Assembly (NCBI RefSeq): GCF_047511655.1
Contig: NC_133391.1
Coordinates: 133,022,906 to 133,086,905, forward strand
Direction of reading: 5' to 3'
Source of the DNA: Castor canadensis
Lineage: Eukaryota; Chordata; Mammalia; Rodentia; Castoridae
Length of the DNA: 64,000 bases
The notes below the pieces were generated by a model. It made no database searches and was not told where the DNA came from. It saw nothing but the letters and a program-made list of their open reading frames with translations. This document shows positions 24,630-36,650 of this stretch, in pieces. The translations under genes and the position numbers were made by a program. Position 1 is the stretch's first letter. Each line of letters starts with the position of its first letter.

Positions 24630-25290
24630 GTCGTGTGGTTTGAGGGTAAATGGATGCAATTGGAGGACATCATGTTAAGTGAAATAAGCCAGGCTCAGAA
24701 AGACAAAGGCCACATGTTTTCTCTCATATGTGAGAGATAGACATGATACAAATGCAAGCAGCATTATAAAAACAGGCTATGCTAATGGGAGGTCACTAAT
24801 GAGAAATGGAGGGTAAAAGAAGGAAGCTAAGGAGGTCAATATGGTTGAAGTACTTTCTATACAAGAATAAGTACAGAATTTTTAAACCTGTTTAAATCAT
24901 CATAAGAAGGGAACTAAGATAGAAAGGAGAAAAACAGAGGGGATGAACCAATTCGGGTTACAATACATATATACATGGAAATGTCACAAGAAAATTCCCT
25001 GTATAGCTATTGTAAACAGACAAAAAAATGCCTTTTTTTTAAAAAAAAAATGGAGAACAGAAAGATAAAACAGGTTCTGTGTGGGGATTTGTACCAATGA
25101 GTGGGAGGATATAAGGAAAAGGGTTAGGAGGGTGAATGTAGTAGAAATATTATATACTCGTGTGAAAATGGAATGGGGGAGGGGGATAAAGGAGAATGAT
25201 GGAGGGGGTGAATTCAACTAAGATATCTTGTGAGCACAATGTTCCCCCCGTACAATGATGATATGATAATTTAAAAAATAAGAAGGAAGC
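24630..25290 (+). mobile_element. 5'-truncated L1: last ORF2 codons and 3' UTR
   Basis: The plus strand begins with the end of L1 ORF2 (GATGCAATTGGAGGACATCA, GTGAAATAAGCCAGGCTCAG, ACATGTTTTCTCTCAT), followed by a purine-rich 3' UTR with GGTCACTAATGAGAA, GATAAAACAGGTTCTGTGTG and GGGGGAGGGGGATAAAGG, and an A-rich end. It is oriented opposite to the L1 at 22480-23430. Confidence 0.85.
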
Positions 25291-26831
25291 CAAACAAAAC
25301 CGTGCTTTTGTTGGCGAGGTGGAAATGGCATGTGTGCTACACCTTAAATGACTACCAGGTTATCCACTGCATATCCTGCACGCTTGCTAATGCAGTAAAT
25401 GGATGTGTCAAATTATGTGCTTGGCCAATAGTCCATAAATTGTTACCCTTCTACCTTTCCTGACTTTCTCTGAGGGAGATTGAAAACTTACAGTATAGGA
25501 GGAATAGTCCTAAGTTGTTCATATTTAGTTGTTGTCTCTCTTCTAAATATTAGTCTTCCCCCTATATTATTTATACCAGCAATATCAGGAACCAGGGATA
25601 TAATAGAGTCATTTTGAGTAAATGTCTCCAAGGGAACTCACAATGCTAACATCAAAATAACATAAAAAAGATTCTAAATTAAGATTTTCATTGTTTTCCT
25701 TAAAAAAGTTATAATGTTGGGAAGCTTCTTTTCTGTTCCCTCATATTCAAGATAGCAGCCATATTTCATTGTAAGTGATTTGATGCCAATAGTTGAATCA
25801 GTCTGTACTTTAATTTAGAATTTCCTCCAGACATTCTTTGAACATGTGTCAACAGGAAAGAACATGTTTCAAAATCCACTTCTGCACATTTCTCCCTTAC
25901 TAAACAAAATGAAGTTCAAGTATATGTCTTTTAGTTCTCGCTATACATTCTGAATTTTGCCAAAAAACATCAGAACTGGTCAACACCAAGTTCTGAAGCA
26001 GGTGAAATTGGCCATGATGACTCTTCTCTACTCTCACTGTTCCTGTACCTCTTTCTCTTCCTATTCCTTTTCCACAAAGGTTTATTATCAGCAAGTATCT
26101 ACAACATCTAATTGCTGAAGAACATTTTAAGGTGCTTGCGGTTTTTGGTGTAGTCTCATTTAGTGTGTCTTAAGTACTGGAAAAGCCTCTGAAGATTCAG
26201 AGGTGATGACCTCTAGTGATGAGATGTCTGGTGTGGTGACAGGGACAGATTAACTTGGGAAGAGAGTATTCCTTTTTCTCATTAAGCCACTCAACGCAGT
26301 CATCACCTGCTCTGAATGTGTAACTGAGGCTGACTGTAAGATGATGTTTTGGTTTCGTGTATTGTTGGATTGGAGCAGAAGTCCTTAAGCTGCTGTTGCC
26401 AGGAGGATGTTTAAGATGGTCACATGAGCAGTGCTAAGGCACTGCTCCATATGTGCGTATGTTGTATTGGAAAGTGACTAGAAAGGTTTGGCTTTCAAGC
26501 AGGGAGTGCTCTTTACGTTAAAATGAGTTTTAAAAATCTCTGAAGAGGAACGGGGTGGGGGAGGTGGCCCAAATAATGTATACACATGTAAGTACATGTA
26601 AAAATGATAATTTAAAATTTAAAAAAAAGAGAAAAAAGTAAACATCTCTGAAGCAAAGAACACAAAGAGTGAAGGCCCTAGAAACAGTACAGGTCCTAGG
26701 GTCCACATTCAACAGATTGCATCAACACACAAATACAGGCAGGCACACACACAGACATCATTTCCTGGGTAATACAGGATAGTAAGACAGAAAGTAGGAC
26801 AGCACTCTGTTAGAGAAAGAGGTCCATTCCT
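25291..26831. other. Intergenic interval without recognised features
   Basis: I see no gene and no repeat I can name with confidence. The sequence is AT-rich and only short chance open frames are present. Confidence 0.4.
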
Positions 26832-26912
26832 ATTTTTTTTGGTGGCACTGGAGTTTGGACTCAGGGCCTCAGACTTGCTAAGCAGGTGCTCACTGAGCCA
26901 CTCCACCAGCCC
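26832..26912 (-). mobile_element. ID-like half of a composite SINE
   Basis: A T-run and GGTGGCACTGGAGTTTGGAC, CAGGGCCTCAGACTTGCTAA, GCAGGTGCTC, GAGCCACTCCACCAGCCC form only the tRNA-derived segment, in reverse orientation. The B1-like half is missing. Confidence 0.75.
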
Positions 26913-27534
26913 ATGGAGGTCCATCCTGAGTGACACTTTCCTTGTGTTCCTAACTTGTTTTAAGAACAAGTCACGTGGAATCAGAGATCTTAGAAAAGTG
27001 TCCTATGACTCACTTTATAGGGTTCAAGGCAGTAGATTAAAGCAATTGCTGATGTTAAACCAAGACATCAACCCAAGCCCGAGCCAAGGAAGCTTATTGT
27101 GGGATCAAACACACAATCAGAGCACTTAAAGTATTCCCTGAGACAAGGCTTTTGATGATTCATAACTAAGGGAAGACGCAAAACTCTCCTAGCAGAACAG
27201 GCGGCTTTCCATTCCAGACATTTAGAACATTCTCTATTGTTTATTCTTAAGCCATTTATTCCCAGAATGTTGCTTTGTGACTGTTTCAGAAGAGATCCAG
27301 AGATAGAAAACACTGATGATTAGAAAGATATACCTCTCCCTTTCAGGAAAGGGTCAGGAAATTGATGGAAGACTCTCTGGGTCAAAACCCAATATATGGT
27401 AAACCTATATTTTATTTCAAAAGTAATTTTATGGGAGAAATATCTCAATTTAAAAATTCTCAATTTAAAAAGTAATAGCAGTAGTAACATTGACAACAAA
27501 TGGCCTTTTGAACTGTGTATTCAGTTTGTTTATT

Positions 27535-27812
27535 TATTTATTTTGGAGGTACTAGAGTTTGAACTCAGGGCGTTCTGCTTGCTAGGCAGGCGCTCTACCA
27601 CTTCAGCCACACCCCCAGACCTTTTTTGGTTTAGTTATTTTTCCAGATAGGGTCTGGAAAAATTTTTTTCCCTGGAGTCAAACAGATCACAATCCTCCTG
27701 CCTATACCTCCTGCTTATCTGGGATTACAGGTGTATACCACCACCAGGCTTATATGTTGAGGTGGGGTCTTGCTAAGTTTTTGCCCTTGCTGGCCTCAAA
27801 CAACAACCTTCC
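27535..27812 (-). mobile_element. Composite SINE with extra B1-like sequence
   Basis: Reverse ID-like block (GTTTGAACTCAGGGCGTTCT, GCTAGGCAGGCGCTCTACCA), a first B1-like monomer ending TGGGATTACAGGTGTATACC, then the start of a second one (GTGGGGTCTTGCTAAG, GCTGGCCTCAAACAACAACC). This suggests the trimeric form. A TA/TG-rich microsatellite follows at about 27815-27857. Confidence 0.75.
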
Positions 27813-28149
27813 TAATACATACATACATATGTGTGTGTACATATATGTGTGTGTGTTTCAAGGCAATTGTTTAGTAAACTTGATATAACTGGATTCAATT
27901 ATTATCTACAGATCCTTTTATAGTCTAAAGTCCTGAGTTGGAGAAACAACTCATGTATGATTTTTTTTTTCTGGGCAAATTGAAATCCATTTGAGAATGA
28001 AGTCAAGATTGCCCATACAGCTCTTCTTTCAGGATGCCATTTTAACATCCTACTTGGACCACAGGATGGTAATACTGAAAGATACCTATTCGGACTAGTT
28101 ATTAGCAGGAAATTGATTATTGCTCAGGTGGTTCAAATGAAGAGATGTT

Positions 28150-28560
28150 CATAAAGGGATTCCTCATAGAGATGTGGGTAGGGCAATTAGGGGACTAGAG
28201 GCACCCAGAGACATGTAACAGCTGGAAGCTGTTGCTGCTAGCCCAGCAAACTGAGCCCAGACAGGGCTTCGCTGTGGAGGAGGGGCTGCCCAACATGACC
28301 TGTGAACATGGAGGATACCAGAGATGCAGGCCAAGGCAAGGAATGACTGGGAAGGAGGTAAAATGGTCCCTCTCTCCTCCTCTGATCTTCTGTAGGTGCC
28401 TCCTATAGGCCAAACCCAACTGGAAGTTGCAGGGCAAGGGAGACTGGGTGCTATAGTCCATAGGGGCACAGAGCAGGCCAGGAAAGGTGAGAGATTAGAT
28501 TTGGAGTATGTGAGTGTGTGTGGTTGGGGGGAGGGCAGATGGAGAGAAACCACATTACCT
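28150..28560 (+). mobile_element. Possible ancient interspersed repeat
   Basis: Phrases such as GGAGGATACCAGAGATGCAG, CTTCTGTAGGTGCCTCC, GGCCAAACCCAACTGGAAGT and AGGGGCACAGAGCAGG resemble a sequence I have seen in many mammalian loci, but I cannot name the family. The 129-codon minus-strand open frame across it is taken to be chance. Confidence 0.35.
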
Positions 28561-28989
28561 TAGAAAGTCATACTTTGTGCTCAGATGGGAAACTCCAAAT
28601 TCTTTCTTTGGCTAAATACAGGGCTCACATAGTTAGTGCGAGTGGGTAGCAGCTATGTGACTGTATGAAGGTAGAGGTGATAGGTGACCTGCTAGAGGCA
28701 AGCAGGCTGCTCCCTAGAATTGAGGTGGCCAGTGGCTGCTTCAGCACTTTTGGATCTGTCCTGGTCAGCCTGGGTTGCTGCTGGCAGAGGGGCTGGTGTT
28801 TCCCCAACCATAAATGCTGACAAAGGGATTCTGAAGCTACCTTGCTATGTCCTAGGCCAGGAAGACTCAGTCCTTAGCTCCCATCATGCCAGGAAAGCCC
28901 AACTTCTCCTGAAAATGTATTGCTAAGCTGGGGGATAGGGCTGGAGTTGAGATACTGACAGATAATCTTTCTCTTGTGTCCGATGTCTT

Positions 28990-29443
28990 TAAAAAATTTT
29001 TTTATTATCTTATTATTGTTGTAGTAGGGGTACATTGTGACATTCACAAAAGTGCTTGCAATATCTCTTAGATAAGTTCACCCCCTCCATCATTCTCCTT
29101 TGTCCTCCCCCCATTCTCAAAATAGTTTCTGCAGGTTTCGTTTTTCCATTTTCATACATGAGTACACAATATTTCCACCCATATTTTCCCTCCTACACCC
29201 TCTCCTTAATCCTCCCCCCCCCACTGGTACCAACCCCAGACAGGACCTGTTTTACCTTCTTGTCCTCCATTTTGGAAAAAAAAAGACATTTTTATTTGTT
29301 TAAGATACTTCTACAGGAGGTTTCATTATGACATTTCCGTGTATACATGTATTGTAACCTAAATTGTTTCACCCCCTCCATTTTTCTCCTTTCTACCTTA
29401 GTCCCTTTCTTATGGTGATTTCAACAGATTTAAAAATTCTAAA
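28990..29443 (-). mobile_element. L1 3' UTR fragment, interrupted by a SINE
   Basis: C-rich sequence (CACCCCCTCCATCATTCTCC, CCAGACAGGACCTGTTTTAC, CATTATGACATTTCCGTGTA, GTTTCACCCCCTCCATTTTT) is the reverse of the 3' UTR seen at 24630-25290. It appears to resume after the SINE at about 29663-29730. Confidence 0.75.
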
Positions 29444-29662
29444 TTTTTTTTTTTTGCAGCACGGGGGGTTTGAACTCAGGGTCTCATGCTTGCTAGGCAG
29501 GTGCTCTAACTGCTTGAGTCACTCTGCCAGCCCTTTTTTGTGATGAGGTTTTTTGAGATAGGGTCTCACAAGCTTTGTGCCCAGGGCTTGCTTTGAATGT
29601 GATCTTCCTGATCTCTTCCTCCTGAATAGCTAGAATTACAGACATGAGCCCTGGCACCTGGC
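29444..29662 (-). mobile_element. Full composite SINE inserted in an L1 3' UTR
   Basis: T-run, then GGGGTTTGAACTCAGGGTCT, GCTAGGCAGGTGCTCTAACT, GAGTCACTCTGCCAGCCC, then the linker TTTTTTGTGATGAGG and the B1-like body to CTGGCACCTGGC. The flanks TTCTAAA and TTCTATA look like a diverged target-site duplication. Confidence 0.9.
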
Positions 29663-31029
29663 TTCTATATTCATTCTTGTATAGATAGTACATCAACCCA
29701 CATTCACCTTCTTTACTTCCTTCTTTTGTCCAATCTCCTGGTCACACCAGGGAGGGATCTGGAAATGGTGCAGCCCGAAGTCGAGCTCTGTTTGGCGGCT
29801 GTTCATTGCTCTGGATGAGCCATGGAGAAACCAATTCTGCCTCCCCATTGAACTCGGTTTTGCCAAATCTGAACTTTGCATTGCCATTTGCCCTTGTTTA
29901 CCAGATATCCTGACAGCAGTTCAAGGTAGTAGGGATGGCAGCAAGATGTAGTCATTCTTCAGACCGTAAGCCAGGATCTTGTTTGATCAACTGAATGGCA
30001 GTTCGTGAGACCAAGGCAACTGTAAACTACTCATCTACATTGTCTTGCGAAGTGAGATGATGAAGGGGATAAATATCAAATGTTGTGGCTAGCATGCTAC
30101 ACTTCACAAGTGGCTCTATGAGCAGACATGGTAATCAGACAAAGAATTAAATCAGAAAAGCAAAATAGATGCATACATGGTTACATAAGTGCACTTGAAT
30201 ACATTAGTGATACTTATTGTTGTGCATTGCTCAATGATGTCCATATTTATTTCTGAATGCTTTGCAAGTTGTTCAACTATGTCTTTCATCCTTCTATTAT
30301 AAATAAGGCTTCGACTTTCATTCATTTGGTTTGGGGGAAGGTATTGTGGGAAAATGAAGCCTTTCATTATTCCACTGAAGCCCACTTTGTCAGGGATCCA
30401 AGTGGCTATAGCAACTAAGTCTCCTGTTGAACCTTCTTCTAGACTCAATCCTTGAAAATTAGTTGCAGCACATTATAGCAAGCTCTGTGAAATGCATCTT
30501 TTGGTTTCAGAGGGGCAGTGAACTGGAAAGCTCATCCGTTCTTTGATCCTCTGTGACTTCTCTGATCCTGTGACTCTGTATGACTCATCCATACAAGGTC
30601 TTGTTGTTTCATTCCCTTGGAAACTGTTGGACTGTTATAAATAAGCCCACTTCTGGTCTTCAGCCTCTTGCTAGATTCTATAGTCCTCAGGACCCCAATT
30701 GGGCTCTGGACCAATGCTGAGGGCTCTTTCTACACATATAAGGCCATACCTATAAAAACAAACAATGTTAACCAGTTTGGAATAACATTGACTTTATTTT
30801 ATAAACCTCTCTCACCCTCTCCCACCCCAAGTAAATTGAGTTTAAGGGTTTAGTGGGAGGAGACACATAACCTGAGCTTTTGTTTCTTCCTGGGGACTTT
30901 CTCTACTCCTTTCCTCCATTGTGTCCATACCACTGGACACAATGACCCTGGGAATCATGGGGGTCCTTGAAGAACCAGGGCAGCAGGGGGCATCTCTTGG
31001 AATCCCAGCAAAAGGCCATGCTGTCATCA
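29663..31029. other. Unassigned interval with a coding-like minus-strand stretch
   Basis: No gene could be named. On the minus strand, 30714-30532 and 30448-30152 are open with fairly complex, non-repetitive composition (for example KVGFSGIMKGFIFPQYLPPN, then RRMKDIVEQLAKHSEINMD). They are separated by stops and a frame change and could be parts of one decayed retrocopy. I do not recognise the family. Confidence 0.3.
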
Positions 31030-31210
31030 GTGTATAGAGTGATCATTACTTGCCAGGCACTGGGCACAGTGCATGAGTCCAATCCTAGGAAGTAGGATTT
31101 CTCATGTGTCCCTTTTTACATCTGGGGAGGTGTAGGTTAAGATGTTTAAGTACAGTTTGTACTGTTAACAGCTGCACATTCAGAATTCAAACTCAAGTAG
31201 TCTGACTTCC
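31030..31210 (+). mobile_element. MIR-like fragment
   Basis: The order TACTTGCCAGGCACTGGGCA, CATCTGGGGAGGTGTAGGTT, GAATTCAAACTCAAGTAGTC, GACTT is that of a MIR, diverged. Confidence 0.5.
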
Positions 31211-32889
31211 TGGTGTGTGCTTTATAAGGTGAAATAAACCTGTTGCTTCCACTTCCCTTTATCATTGCTCTGCAGAGAGATGATATAAAAAGAGGTTGGA
31301 GTCTGCAACTCAGAAGCAGAATCCAACCATCCTGACCTCAGATTTCCAGCCTTCAGAACCTGTTTATAAGTCATCCAGGCTGTGGCACTTTGTTAACAAC
31401 CATCCAAACTGACCAAGAAGTAGACACATTTGCTTGCAATCTGATTTGCTTTGCTTTTTATAAAAGCAAATATTGAGTAAGTTATTAACCTGCAATTACA
31501 AATGTTATGTAACTATTACAGAGCAAGGTTAAGAAAAATTTAAAAGCTTTAGAAAATGTTTTTAGTTATAAATAATTTTTAGAGATAAATTATTTTAGTT
31601 AAAAATAAATTATAAAATTCCAAGTTATCAGCATTTTTACAACTCTGGCTTCATGGACAGTTGAGTCAATAACTATCTCTGAATAACTTAAATCAGAATT
31701 TCTCTAGCTCTAGACTCAGAGCTTCAGTATATTTCAGGGGTCCCGTTCTTGCACCAGCCTGTTTTTCCTGACCACCTCCTTTTTTCAGGTTTCAGAGGTT
31801 TTTGGTTACCTGCTTATTCTAACTGCCCTTACAGGGGTGTTACACATGGAGGAAGGTGCTGCTTTGCTTTTTGAAGTCTTCAACTCTCCTAACTGAATGT
31901 GAATGGCTCTGACATGTTTCCTGTTCCCACAAAGGGGCAAGTGTACTCCTGCAGTGGCTTGTGTGGTTTTCCAGTTACAAATGAGCAACTTTGAACCCCT
32001 CACAGTTTTGTTATTGCTGTTGCTAGTATGGGTTTTCGTTGTGTGTGTGTGTGCATTTGATTATCCAAGACGTCTGTATGCTATCCCTCTTTCAAATGGC
32101 ACTACTCAATGGTTTCCTCTTTAGTCTCTGAAGTGCCCTTTGGTTTTCCCTGACAGGGTCCAATACCCTACGTTTTCTTATTTTTGGTACAGGCTCTTAT
32201 CTGGGTATGGGATACCTAGAAGGTGATCAATCATGGTCTTACTTAAAGTTTCATTACTTTAAATTGGCAAAGTGAGAGCATTAATACTTATAAAACAGCC
32301 AGGGTCAATGTCCAACAAGTTATTCATTTGTAACAATGGTTGACCTCCTATAGTCCAGCTTTCTAAACTCTTCTACATAAGGTTGAAAGTTTTATTTGCC
32401 AACGAGAGCACTTTGAATGCAGAAAGCCAAAAGTACGATAGCTCTGTTCATTTTCAGGGACATTGTTTGGTGTTTTTATCCAGTGAGTACTTCCTAAATA
32501 TATTTACAAAGGAAGGCAAGCTCGGCATGTTGTCTGAAAATGGTGGCGTAAGCAGACTCATGGTGCACGGGTAGGGATGTAGCTGCTGTGCGTAGGTATG
32601 TGTCTGTGTGCACTTTGGAACTGAGAGTGGGATATTAAATTCGGGTTTTACAGCACATATATCTTAACCCCAAAATACCTCTAGTCAGATCAAGTTAGGA
32701 TGATGTTTGTCAGGCAGCTTGCAAGAGTAAGGTATTAGATTTCATCACGTAATGTCCTAATAGGAGACTAAAGATTGATAAAACAGAATGGATTCTACTG
32801 CTAAGTATTTCACTGAGTCTAAGGTGTCAGGATAAAATATGCCATTATTTTGTGCATAAGGAAGGAAAATATTCTTCTAATTAAATTGT
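31211..32889. other. Intergenic interval without recognised features
   Basis: AT-rich sequence with no gene signature. A short GTGT run occurs near 32040. I see nothing else I can support. Confidence 0.4.
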
Positions 32890-32901
32890 CATGATACTTT
32901 T

Positions 32902-33118
32902 TTTTTTTGGTGGGACTGAGGTTTGAACTCAGGGGTTTGGTCTTGCAAAGCAGGCACTGTACTGCTAGACCACACCTCCAACCCATTTTGTCCTGGTTAT
33001 TTTGGAGATGGGAAGGTCTATCAAACTATTTGCCCAGGCTGGCCTTGAACTTTGATCCTCCCAATCTCAGTTTTCAAGTAGATAGAATTATAGGCATGAA
33101 CTACTGGCTGCTGACGGA
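32902..33118 (-). mobile_element. Full composite SINE with perfect target-site duplication
   Basis: ID-like block (GACTGAGGTTTGAACTCAGG, GCAAAGCAGGCACTGTACTG) and B1-like body (GGCCTTGAACTTTGATCCTC, TATAGGCATGAACTACTGG) in reverse orientation. The 12-mer CATGATACTTTT occurs at 32890-32901 and 33119-33130, giving exact element limits and a recent insertion. Confidence 0.92.
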
Positions 33119-33130
33119 CATGATACTTTT

Positions 33131-34849
33131 ATATCACTACACTTTTTTTTTAAACTTCTACTTATTGAAAGCACTCTCTTAGGCTTAATTTGGCCATAGA
33201 TTTTTGCCCTTTAGAACTTTTGTACATTCATAAGAAGGGAAACAAATTCAATAAATTGGTTAGAATGATGCTAAAATGACTCACGTTCATATCTGATCCT
33301 TCTGAATCACATGCCAAAGTCATTTCTTTTACAAAGTATTTTTTTTTATAAGTGATTGGCCTCTGGACCATATGACCATTGATATTATAGCACTTCTTAA
33401 AAAACAGCTCCACAGCGTCTTTAGGATCAACAGCCCTAAAGTGACTTGTACCCATCCTGCAAGTTTTAATATGCATATGTAGTCAATGACAATTACATCA
33501 CAATGGCCGAATCCCAGTTTCACTGATGCTAACATGTGAAGATGTGTACCTCACAACAAGTGAAATATGCTAAAAATTCATGTGTGTAATATAATTAAAA
33601 ATCCTAAGCCAGTCCTCCCCAAAAAGGCTTTTCTTGTTAGAAGTTTGCAGAATAGGTATTAAATACTAATCTTACCAATAGGAAGAGACATGACTAGGAA
33701 AAACATTCACTTAGAGGTTTGTCAAAGTTTTTAGTGTTTCAGAGTCAATTGGTTTATTTGCTAAAATATTTGATTACCAGGCCCACCCCAGACCCATCAA
33801 ATTAGAATTCCTCGTTGTGTCATTTCTGACAAGCTCCCAGAATGCTCTGGTGCAGGTGGTCCAGGAAACTGTTTTGAAGCCACTGCATCAAGCCACGTCT
33901 GAGGCACACACAGATGTCATGTGCTAAACTCCCAGAGCTTAGGCCTGGATACTTCATGAAGTGTGTGGCAACTGAAGGAAAGCAAGTCACCCTTTTTGTT
34001 CAGAAAGTCATGGTGTGTCCCTTTATTGTGAACACTCCAGGAATACAGGAGCCAAGATATTTTGTCATTAGGCTACAGAGTAAGACTAAAATAGCCAAAT
34101 CTTTTAAAAAGGCCTAAATAAGAAGATTGGAAGTTTAGTTTCTTATTTGTCTTTTCTCGAATGGTTACCTTTAAATTTAAACTTAAAAAAAATTCAGTCA
34201 TTTATTCAGCCCACATGTCATATAAAAGGCTGAGGCCCTCAACACTGGACAAATTGAGACTGATGAGAGGGTCCTGATTAATATTTTATTACATTATAAA
34301 AGAGGTCATTCAAAGGTTATGCAAAGGAAGTGCACATTATTAGGGAAGCAAAGCAGCAGAATCATTTCCTATGATTCTTGTGTTAATCAGAAATCCTAGT
34401 CTTTCCAAAATTCCTCGTGAAAATTCCAAATGCCTTAGTAGTAACTTCTAATGTGACTTATTCAATCTTTGTTTTTTTGGGTAGAGGGTTCTAATGTTGA
34501 ACTGACTTTCAATGCCTAAACTAAGACGTTAGTCATTTAGGAAATTTATGTTTTTAAAAAACTATTTTAACCTAAAAGGGAAATTTAATGAGCTGTGTAG
34601 TCATGTCACACTGGGATGGGGTGAGGCAGGCTACTAGAAAGGTGGTGCACTTTTCCTAAGGAAAATATTGGAACTTGGTCATCGTGGTTTTCTGTGAATT
34701 AAGTGAATGAAAAGAATGGATCGTCTTGCAGAAAGAGAAGGGAATGTAGGAATGAGTGAGAACTGAGGCAGCCATTGGCTATCTCTGTTTTATACCTGCA
34801 TGGTAATTTAGAGTTGAGCCATGTTTTTATTCCTACATTTTCCTTTTAT
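33131..34849. other. Intergenic interval without recognised features
   Basis: No gene and no clear young repeat. Short chance open frames only. Confidence 0.4.
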
Positions 34850-35015
34850 CTCCACAACATCTCTTCGAGAAAGGGACAGTATTTCTCCTTCTTAATTCTA
34901 TTGAAAAAGTGATTTCATGTTAATCAGGAGGGCTGGTTGGTGTCTTAGGAGGGCTAATGGTAGAACTGGAACTCAAACACAGGTTTTCTGGTTCTAAGTT
35001 CAGAAGTTCTTTTTC
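34850..35015 (+). mobile_element. MIR fragment
   Basis: ATCTCCACAACATCTCTTCG, ACAGTATTTCTCCTTCTTAA, GGTAGAACTGGAACTCAAAC and ACAGGTTTTCTGGTTCTAAG match the MIR core order. Confidence 0.5.
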
Positions 35016-35146
35016 TATTTGCTATTCACATTGCTTTTTTTTTTTTTTTGCATCAGAGACACACATGATGTTTCTGGATGTAGATTCATATGGTAGAAGA
35101 ACCTTATGTGACTGGAGTCTCTTATAACTGGATTCATGATCCCTAA

Positions 35147-35565
35147 TGTTAAGGTTTGGATCCGCAATGTCCCCAATGCACCAGTGTTCAGAATTGGGTT
35201 CTTTAGGATAGCTCTAACTTCATGATGGATTAATCCATTTATGGATTCATAACTTAAAGGACTGTTAGAAAGTTATGGAAACTTTAGGAGGTGGGGACTA
35301 GTTGGAAGAAGTGGGTCATTGGGAGCTTGCCCTTGAAGAATATATTTTGTTCCCTGGCCCCTCCTTTTTCTCTTTGCTTCTTGGAAACCATGAGGTGAGC
35401 AGCTTTACTCTACTGTGTGTTCCTGCCATGATGCTCTGCCTTACTACAGCCCCCCAAATCAATGAAGCCAAGCAGCCATGGAAACCTCTGAAACCATGAG
35501 CCAAAATAAATCTTTAAGTTGATTTTTCTCAAATACTTTGCAACAGTGACAGAAATCTAGCATAC
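35147..35565 (+). mobile_element. MaLR-type solo LTR (second family)
   Basis: TGTTAAGGTTTGGATCCGCA, then TTTAGGAGGTGGGGACTAGT, GAAGTGGGTCATTGGGAG, ACCATGAGGTGAGCAGCTTT, GCCATGATGCTCTGCCTTAC, GAGCCAAAATAAATCTTTAA and GATTTTTCTCAAATACTTTG form an LTR with an AATAAA poly(A) region near its end. It differs from the four-copy family elsewhere in the window. Confidence 0.65.
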
Positions 35566-36192
35566 CTAATTTGAAAAAAGGGCTAGCTGTTAGAAAAACT
35601 TACCTTGACTCTCTCTACATTAGAACCTACCAGAACTGGGGGCAAAGAGAAGACATCTGAATAGTAAGAGCTCTTCACATGTTCCCAAGTCTAAACTATT
35701 CTAAACGAATTCACAGCAGTGTGAACTCAAAGTTGAAGTTTATAGATTTGACTGGGTTTAAAAAAAACCCAATTCTATGACTGCATCTTCAGACTCCATT
35801 GGAGTCAAAGCTCTGGATGTGATGGCAAAGTGTCCTGAAGGGTGTTCAGAGATTCTGAGTTGAGATTTATAGCAGACATTGTGGGTGTTCTGTCCTTATC
35901 TTCCCACACTCACTAATAGGCCTTTACACTTATGGATTCTGAAGGCTGCTTGTTGTAAGCAACTATAATGACTGCCCAGCTGCCTACAGTGTTGACCTGC
36001 TCATTAGGACAAGTCAGAAAGCCTGCATCCCACAAGGAGCCTAATTAAAATAGGTGCATCATTTGACTCTTCTAAACAGATATAAGTTTCTGTAGTTTTG
36101 AAAATTGTCTACTAAAAATTGAAACAGAGAATTATACAGATACTTCTTTTGGAAAAATATTTGCTCTAAGATAGAAGTTCACTTTTAAAGAA

Positions 36193-36425
36193 TTAAGCAG
36201 CTGGGTGCCAGTGGCTCATGCCTGTAATCCTAGGTACACAGGAGGCAGAGATCAGGATTGAAGTTCGAAGCCAGCCTGAGGCAAATAGTTCCAAGACCTT
36301 ATCTCAAAAAAAAAAAACCAAATACAAATCAGGGCTGGGGAAGTGGCTCAAGTGATAGAGTGCCTGCTTAGCAAGCCTAGAAAGCTCTGAGTTCAAGCCC
36401 CAGTACTGCACACATACACACAAAA
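36193..36425 (+). mobile_element. Full composite SINE (B1-like + ID-like)
   Basis: The clearest plus-strand copy: GGTGCCAGTGGCTCATGCCT, GTAATCCTAGGTACACAGGA, GATCAGGATTGAAGTTCGAA, A-rich linker, then GGCTGGGGAAGTGGCTCAAG, GCCTGCTTAGCAAGCC, GAGTTCAAGCCCCAGTACTG and a CA/A-rich tail. It shows the B1-like 5' half and tRNA-derived 3' half of the family. Confidence 0.9.
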
Positions 36426-36489
36426 AGGATTTAGCAAATCTTCAGAAATTAGATTGTTGATCATAGTGGTCATGGTTCTTTTTTTCACA

Positions 36490-36650
36490 GCTGTTACCCC
36501 ATTGAGTCCTCTTAACTCATTAGTCAGGTAGAGAGGAGAAAAGATAGGTCTAAGGCTTGTGGCATGTGACTTGACTAAGACTGCCACATTGGTAGTGGCA
36601 GAGCTATTTCTAGAACTCCTGTAAGCTGTTCCCAGGGCACCTTGGGCCCT
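36490..36650 (-). mobile_element. MIR-like fragment
   Basis: Around TTAACTCATTAGTCAGGTAG and GTAGTGGCAGAGCTATTTCT the base order resembles a diverged MIR. Orientation is uncertain. Confidence 0.35.

Noticed and set aside
28164-28553. 129-codon minus-strand open frame
   Set aside because: It overlies a probable ancient repeat, and Ser/Pro-rich low-information composition suggests chance.
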